A stretch of DNA of 64,000 nt, from contig NZ_QPJC01000013.1 in assembly GCF_003337235.1 (NCBI RefSeq), positions 85,610 to 149,609 of the forward strand, given 5' to 3'. Numbering within the stretch: position 1 is the first letter of the stretch; every line of letters begins with the position of its first letter. The stretch comes from Halopolyspora algeriensis (GTDB lineage: Bacteria; Actinomycetota; Actinomycetes; Mycobacteriales; Pseudonocardiaceae). The position numbers and the translations under genes are program-made. The notes under the pieces are model-generated. The model did no database searches, was not told the DNA's origin, and was given only the letters and a program-made list of their open reading frames with translations. Shown piece by piece: positions 59,168-64,000 of this stretch.

Positions 59168-60819
59168 CACTGCTCACCTGCCTGGTGCTGCTCGTTGCCC
59201 TGAGTCGTGCTGCCGGAATCCGGGCCGCCGAGGTGTTCGACCTGCTCGGTGATCGATTCGTCGGTCACCGAGGCCCTGATCTGCTCGACCCGCTCCGCAC
59301 CGGGGATCTCCTCGGCAGGGGATTCGTCGCCGGCCGCGTCGTGCGCGCTTGCCGTCAGCAGGTCGTCGATCTCGGCTTCCCGGGAGCGGACGCGCTCCTG
59401 GATCGCCTCGGTGCGCTGCCGGATCGTGGCCACGTCCGTGTCGGACAGCCCGGCCCCGTCCTCGGAGATGCCCAGCATCCGCCGCGCGGTGGCGAGGTAG
59501 TCGATGTCGTTGCCCTCGCCGTCACCGAACGAGACGAGCATCGGAAGGTGCTCCGCGAGGCCTTCCAGCTTGTTCAGCACGTCCTGCTCGTAGCGGTGCT
59601 CCAGGATCTCCGGAGTCTCCGCCGCGCTGACCGCCCGGATGTCCAGGGCTTGGGCCTCCAGCAGGGCGGCGTTGGCGTTGGCGGTGCTCTCCGCCTCGAC
59701 GTAGCGCTGCCGCGCCTGAGCCTTGGCGCGATTGGTTTCCCGCTCCAGCGCGGTGTCCATCTGCGCCTGGTAGTTGGCGATCTCGGCGTTGATGCCCGAC
59801 AGGCTCTCGTTCATCGAGGCCAGTTCCTTGTTCAGGTCACCTTCGTCCTGCTCCTTGCGCAGGCTGAGCTCGTGCTCGTAGGTGTAGGCCTCCTTGGCCA
59901 GTCGCACCATCTCCGGTGCGGCGAGGTCGGCCCGGTACTGCTGGTTGGAAGGCTCGGCGTGGGTGATGTTGGCACTGGTCAACCGCACAGCGGGCAGGAA
60001 CTGCTCGTTCAGGCTGTCCAGCAGCTCCTGGGTGCTCTCTCCCACGAGGTCGTAGATGTCCTCGGCTCGCTGCTGGTAGATCAGACTCCGGGTGACCTCG
60101 CTGACCGCATTGGACAGCTTGTCGGAGAACCCGGACACGGCGCCCAGGGCGTACATGAACTGTGTCGGATCCTCGATGCGGAACTGCAGGAACAGATCAA
60201 CCGAGGCCTTGATCCCGCCCCGGGTGGGGGCCTCGCTGATCGGCGCGTTGTACGGGTACTCCCGCGTCGTGTTCACGACATAGCTGACCTGCTTGCGGGG
60301 GTCGAGAAGTACCGTGCGGCCGGGTCCGACCGTTCGGTCCAGCTTGCTGAACTTGGCGATCATCGCCTGGCAGCCGTCCGGAACCATGATGACGCTGCGC
60401 CGTGCCCACAGCAGCACGGCCACGATCGCCAGCAGCACCCAGATGTGCGGTCCGAACCACGCCTGTCCCATGCCGGTCGAGGCGGTCACCAGGACCCCGG
60501 CCACGGCCAGAACAACCAGCGCCAGTATCGGCAGAACAACGGTGGTGAACGCGCTGCGCTTGGGGATCACCACGGGGCAGATGACGTTGACCCATTCCCC
60601 GTTGTCACCACGTTCGGAAACGCTGCGATTGACGATCTCACCGATCTCGCCGATCGGTGCCGTCTGCTGTTCGATCCGGGTACCCGCCGAGGCGCCCTGC
60701 TCCCGCGCGGAGATGAAGTCTCCGGGGTCGATCGCGAACTCGTCGGCAGCTTCTTCCGCGGCCTCACCGACCGCTTCGGCGAGCCCCTGAGCCCGGCGCC
60801 CGGCCGCTGCGATGGACAT
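59167..60819 (-). CDS. SPFH/band-7 membrane protein, first of a pair
   Basis: A 550-residue protein. The N-terminal ~80 residues are soluble; two membrane segments (about 90-112 and 122-140) lead into an SPFH domain (about 145-310, REYPYNAPISEAPTRGG, DLFLQFRIEDPTQFMYAL), then a coiled coil (about 300-420) and an acidic tail with REAEIDDLL. It is the paralogue of the next gene and the two are translationally coupled, so they probably build one mixed membrane assembly. Function unknown. Confidence 0.88.
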   Translation of the reverse strand: MSIAAAGRRAQGLAEAVGEAAEEAADEFAIDPGDFISAREQGASAGTRIEQQTAPIGEIGEIVNRSVSERGDNGEWVNVICPVVIPKRSAFTTVVLPILALVVLAVAGVLVTASTGMGQAWFGPHIWVLLAIVAVLLWARRSVIMVPDGCQAMIAKFSKLDRTVGPGRTVLLDPRKQVSYVVNTTREYPYNAPISEAPTRGGIKASVDLFLQFRIEDPTQFMYALGAVSGFSDKLSNAVSEVTRSLIYQQRAEDIYDLVGESTQELLDSLNEQFLPAVRLTSANITHAEPSNQQYRADLAAPEMVRLAKEAYTYEHELSLRKEQDEGDLNKELASMNESLSGINAEIANYQAQMDTALERETNRAKAQARQRYVEAESTANANAALLEAQALDIRAVSAAETPEILEHRYEQDVLNKLEGLAEHLPMLVSFGDGEGNDIDYLATARRMLGISEDGAGLSDTDVATIRQRTEAIQERVRSREAEIDDLLTASAHDAAGDESPAEEIPGAERVEQIRASVTDESITEQVEHLGGPDSGSTTQGNEQHQAGEQ

Positions 60820-61553
60820 GTATCGCTCCCTTGATCACTGCGAAGTCTCCCCAGTGGACGCGCGGTGACAGCACCCGGTTTCGCTGCGCCGTGTCGCGCG
60901 TCACGAGGTTGCCAGAGGCTACCGCACACGGCTCGTGATGCGAGGGCTGTTTCATCTTTTCCCGCGCGGCCGCAGTCGATTTCTCGAGCGCGACCGCAGA
61001 ACTTCGAGGCGACACCAGCAGCGGCACCACGAGGACGAGTAGCTGCGCAGGCACCGCGCCCGGAAAGCACCCGATCAACTCAGCGCTTTCTCCCGAGGAT
61101 TTCTGATTCGAAGGAGGCGCTGTCAGTCCTGATTGCGTCGCTCGCGGAGCTGCTGCTGGACCTTCTCCAGGTCGAAGCGGGCCTGTCCACCGGCGGTGAC
61201 GGTGTGCGGGGTGACGGTGGCGATGGCCGCCGTCAGCGAGACCGACTGGATCTTCCGGCGTACCTGCGGCCACTGCTGGGAGATCCTGACCCGCGAACAG
61301 GAGCGCGAACCGATCGGGGAGGAAAGGCCGAGCTCCTGAGGGAGTGCCGCACGGGACAGGTCCGCACCCGGTGCGCGTCATACTGATGAACGCGGCGCGC
61401 CGGCTCGGGGAGCTCGCTCAATGCGACCGGGGAGCGGCGCCAGGTGCGGGGGTTCGAGCCGATGTCCGGAGCATCACCCGAGCGTCGCGTTCGTGTTCGG
61501 AACGGATCCGCCCGTCGTCGGCGGGCGCGGATACGACGGAGGAGGAGAACGAG
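60820..61553. other. Long stretch without a complete gene
   Basis: About 730 bases. Near 61123-61284 the minus strand reads QQWPQVRRKIQSVSLTAAIATV ... RFDLEKVQQQLRERRNQD before a TGA at 61123-61125. This is protein-like in composition and codon use, but no start codon or full frame can be joined to it, so it may be the remains of a lost gene. The rest holds nothing I can support beyond the ribosome binding site of the gene at 61554. Confidence 0.35.
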
Positions 61554-62504
61554 ATGGAGTACGACGTGGTGGTGGTCGGGGGCGGTTCGGCCGGGCTGGC
61601 CGCCGGGATGATGTTGGGCCGGTCTCGCCGCCGGGTGGTGGTCGTCGATGCCGGGGAACCTCGCAACGCACCGGCCGAACACCTGCACGGCTTCCTGTCC
61701 CGGGACGGGACATCTCCGGCGGAGCTGCTCGCGGTGGGCCGAGAGGAGGTGACCCGCTACGAGGGCGAGGTGCTCACCGGCCGGGTGCGGGGCATCGAGC
61801 ACGGAGGTGAGCACGGGTTCGTGGTGCGCCTGGCCGATGGAGGAGAGCTGACCACGCGCGGGGTGCTGGTGGCCACCGGGCTGCGCGACGAGCTGCCCGC
61901 GATCCCGGGCCTGCGCGAGCGGTGGGGTACCGACGTGCTGCACTGCCCGTACTGCCACGGCTACGAGGTGCGCGACGCCCCGATCGCCGTGGTCGGCGGC
62001 GACAACCGGCCGTTCACCCTGCACCAGGCGCAGCTGGTGCGGCAGTGGTCGGACGACGTGGTGTTCTTCCCGAACCGGATCGACCCGACCGACGAGGAGC
62101 GGGAGCGGCTGGCCGCCCGCGGGATCGGTGTCGTCGACGGTGAGGTGGCGCGGCTGGTGACCGACGAGGGCCGCGTGTCCGGTGTGGAACTCGCCGACGG
62201 CCGGAGGGTGCCGAGGTCGGCGGTGTTCGTCGGTCCCCGCTTCGTGCCGCACGACGAGCTGTTGACCGGTCTGGGCTGCGAGGTTGGCGAGAACGGCTGG
62301 GTGACCGTCGATCCCTCGGGCCGCACCAGCGTGCCCGGGGTGTGGGCGGCGGGCAACGTCGTGGACAACCCGGCCCAGCTGATCAACGCCGCCGCTGCCG
62401 GGGCGACCGCCGCCGTCGCGCTCAACCATCACCTGCTGGCCGAGGACGTCGACCGGGCCGTCGCGCACCACCGCGCGGGAGACGAGACGCTCTCCCGCAC
62501 GTGA
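61554..62504 (+). CDS. CxxC flavoprotein, thioredoxin-reductase-like
   Basis: A 316-residue NAD(P)/FAD-type oxidoreductase. VVGGGSAGLAAGMMLGRS binds FAD, HCPYCHGYE (about 130-138) has the redox CxxC, and WAAGNVVDNPAQLINAAAAG closes the FAD site. The second nucleotide motif reads VVGGDNRPFTLHQA, which departs from the usual GGGDSA. It could be a thiol oxidase or a reductase for a small thiol. ATG at 61554 with GGAGGAG upstream. Confidence 0.9.
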   Translation: MEYDVVVVGGGSAGLAAGMMLGRSRRRVVVVDAGEPRNAPAEHLHGFLSRDGTSPAELLAVGREEVTRYEGEVLTGRVRGIEHGGEHGFVVRLADGGELTTRGVLVATGLRDELPAIPGLRERWGTDVLHCPYCHGYEVRDAPIAVVGGDNRPFTLHQAQLVRQWSDDVVFFPNRIDPTDEERERLAARGIGVVDGEVARLVTDEGRVSGVELADGRRVPRSAVFVGPRFVPHDELLTGLGCEVGENGWVTVDPSGRTSVPGVWAAGNVVDNPAQLINAAAAGATAAVALNHHLLAEDVDRAVAHHRAGDETLSRT

Positions 62505-62660
62505 TTTCCCAGTGCCAGAGCCGCTCGGCTGTCGGCTACCTGCCGTGCGAGGAAACAGGTGCGCAGGACGTCGCGCGAACCGACAAAAGCACCCGATCGG
62601 CCCACCATCGTCCCCGGATCCGCGCTCCTGCCCCCCGAGCGGGATGGTTAGGGTCCGGTC

Positions 62661-63437
62661 ATGACCTCCTCCGCGATGTCCTGGGCCGACGGGCCGCTTG
62701 CGGCCTTCGATGTGGAATCCACCGGTGTGGACACCGACACCGACCGGATCGTGACCGCGACCCTCATCGCCATCACTCCCGGGAAGCAGCCGGTGGTGCG
62801 CACGTGGCTGGCCGACCCGGGCGTTGAGATCCCCGACTCGGCGACCGAGGTGCACGGCATCAGCACCGAGCACGCGCGAACCCACGGTCGTGCGGCGGCC
62901 ACCGTGGTCGCCGAGCTCGCCGAAGCCCTGGCCGAGGTGTGGACCGCCACGACTCCGCTGTGCGCGTTCAACGCCGGTTTCGACCTGTCGCTGCTGGCCG
63001 CCGAGCTGCGCAGGCACCACGGGCAGGAGCTGACCGTCTCCGGGCCGGTGGTGGATCCACTGTGTCTGGACAAGCACCTGGATCGCTACCGCAGGGGCAA
63101 ACGCACCCTCGCCGCCCTGTGCGAGCACCACCGGGTCCGCCTCGAGGACGCCCACAGTTCCGCCGGTGACGCCCTGGCCTGCGCGCGTCTGGCATGGCGG
63201 CTGGCCAAGAGCTACCCCGAGCAGATCGGCGCCCTCGATCCGGCCGTGCTGCACGAGCAGCAAACCGGCTGGTACCGCACCCAGCAACACAGCTTCGCCG
63301 ACTACCTCGATTCCCTGGCCGGCAGGCAGGAAAGCGACCACGAGGCCGAGCAGCTTCGCCGCCGCGCCACCGATGTGCGGGACAATGCGGAACACTGGCC
63401 GTTGCGTCCCGCGCGTTCCGGCAGCGAAGCCGCGTGA
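62661..63437 (+). CDS. DEDDh exonuclease (DNA polymerase III epsilon-like)
   Basis: A 258-residue 3'-5' exonuclease. Exo I is FDVES (D17, E19), exo II is CAFNAGFDLSLL, and exo III is HSSAGDALA with the DEDDh His. It lacks the other epsilon subunit regions, so it is a stand-alone exonuclease for DNA or RNA. ATG at 62661. Followed 63 bases later by a small gene. Confidence 0.93.
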   Translation: MTSSAMSWADGPLAAFDVESTGVDTDTDRIVTATLIAITPGKQPVVRTWLADPGVEIPDSATEVHGISTEHARTHGRAAATVVAELAEALAEVWTATTPLCAFNAGFDLSLLAAELRRHHGQELTVSGPVVDPLCLDKHLDRYRRGKRTLAALCEHHRVRLEDAHSSAGDALACARLAWRLAKSYPEQIGALDPAVLHEQQTGWYRTQQHSFADYLDSLAGRQESDHEAEQLRRRATDVRDNAEHWPLRPARSGSEAA

Positions 63438-63500
63438 ACCGCGGGTCGACAGTCTCCAGCGCTGAAAGATCGCCGCCGAGGCCGGAAGGAGAGACGTGCC

Positions 63501-63767
63501 ATGGCCGAAGGATTCGCCGCCACCATCGTCGAGCGCTGCCGCTGGGCACGCTCCCACAGCGAGGGCCACCCCTCGTCGTCGTGGCCGGCAGGCGAGCAGG
63601 TGGCGACAGCGCTGGTGTTGCGCGACAAGGACCACCTGGCCGCCATGGGCTACACGACCGAACAGGCCGCCGAACGGGTCTGCGAGGAGGCACAGCTGTC
63701 GGCATTCGCCCTGACCGGCTGGCTCAACGATGTCCGAGACGAGCTCGACAAGGGCAGTCAGGGCTGA
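63501..63767 (+). CDS. Small soluble protein after the exonuclease gene
   Basis: An 88-residue protein (EGFAATIVERCRWARSHSEGHPSSSWPAGEQVATALVLRDKDHLAAMGYTTEQAAERV...) with mixed charged helices, no membrane part and no family I know. ATG at 63501 has GGAAGGAG upstream, a strong ribosome binding site. Likely co-transcribed with the exonuclease gene. Confidence 0.75.
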   Translation: MAEGFAATIVERCRWARSHSEGHPSSSWPAGEQVATALVLRDKDHLAAMGYTTEQAAERVCEEAQLSAFALTGWLNDVRDELDKGSQG

Positions 63768-63931
63768 GCAGCGACTCGATACCGCCTGCCATCCCGACTC
63801 GCCGCTTGCCACGGCCGCGCTGCGTCGGCACGCCGGCGCCGGCGGCGGGTCGAGGATGACCGTAACGGGCACGGATTGTCGGGTCGACGCGGAGTCGGCG
63901 CCTCTAGATGAATGATTCCGTGAAGCTGGTG

Positions 63932-64000
63932 TTAGTGGTCGTAGGCGATTAGTGATCGTTTGCGGGGTGTGTCGGTGGCCCAGTTGTGCCAGATGCCGGC
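63932..64000 (-). mobile_element. 3' end of a DDE-type transposase gene, cut by window edge
   Basis: The minus strand from the window edge reads GIWHNWATDTPRKRSLIAYDH and stops at TAA (63932-63934). This is the familiar C-terminus of DDE transposases of actinobacterial insertion sequences. The element's end should lie within the ~30 bases left of the stop (about 63902-63931); its terminal repeat cannot be defined with one end missing. Confidence 0.8.

Noticed and set aside
61233..63872. An 879-codon open frame on the minus strand
   Set aside because: It runs opposite two well-supported genes (flavoprotein and exonuclease), has the Arg/Pro/Gly/His-rich composition of GC-driven shadow frames and shows no motif.

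Overview
The window is GC-rich chromosomal DNA from a filamentous actinobacterium, most likely of the order Pseudonocardiales (Saccharopolyspora/Actinopolyspora-like). The evidence is a mycothiol S-conjugate amidase, a DUF397/XRE-DUF5753 regulator pair, a chaplin-like secreted peptide, a GuaB1 enzyme, many GTG/TTG starts, and a gene order that follows, with insertions, the block I remember in Mycobacterium tuberculosis from about Rv1074c to Rv1112. The exact genus cannot be fixed from the sequence alone.

Layout. 0-10 kb: a YidC-type insertase with a long basic tail, a BI-1 membrane protein, a thiolase, an SGNH esterase, then the transsulfuration and threonine genes cbs, a Pro/Gln-repeat membrane protein, metB, a small exported protein and ilvA. 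11-13 kb: hpd with a divergent Lrp-type regulator. 13-24 kb: the conserved run greA, DUF4307, mca, a small membrane protein, DUF255 protein, trhA and uppS, interrupted by a translationally coupled hen1-pnkp RNA-repair cassette. 24-29 kb: a chaplin-like peptide, a DUF885-like metallopeptidase coupled to a PfkB kinase, a PIN-PhoH protein, a VOC protein and an AraC regulator.

29.6-31.7 kb is an accessory patch: yefM-yoeB and an XRE/DUF397 pair, each with a clear palindromic operator. 31.8-45 kb returns to housekeeping genes: guaB1, a DUF4288 protein, fumC, a ferredoxin-NADP reductase-like enzyme, glpX, a DUF4245 protein, a second toxin-antitoxin-like pair, xseB, an unknown gene, xseA (apparently with a CTG start), a lipid-droplet-associated-type protein, ispH and a DUF6542 protein. 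44.8-54 kb is rich in DNA repair: rmuC-like, sbcD-sbcC, a DUF2252 protein, ogt and an Ada-AlkA fusion. 54-57.8 kb: ychF, vapBC, two decayed gene fragments (VOC and GNAT) and an alpha/beta hydrolase with an Asp nucleophile. 57.8-64 kb: a coupled pair of SPFH/band-7 membrane proteins, a CxxC flavoprotein, a DEDDh exonuclease, a small conserved-looking protein, and the 3' end of a transposase cut by the window edge.

How the genes work together: cbs and metB cover homocysteine/cystathionine conversion; fumC and glpX serve central carbon metabolism; uppS and ispH lie at two ends of isoprenoid synthesis; hen1-pnkp repairs cut RNA, while sbcCD, xseAB, ogt and Ada-AlkA handle DNA damage. No rRNA, tRNA or CRISPR array was found.
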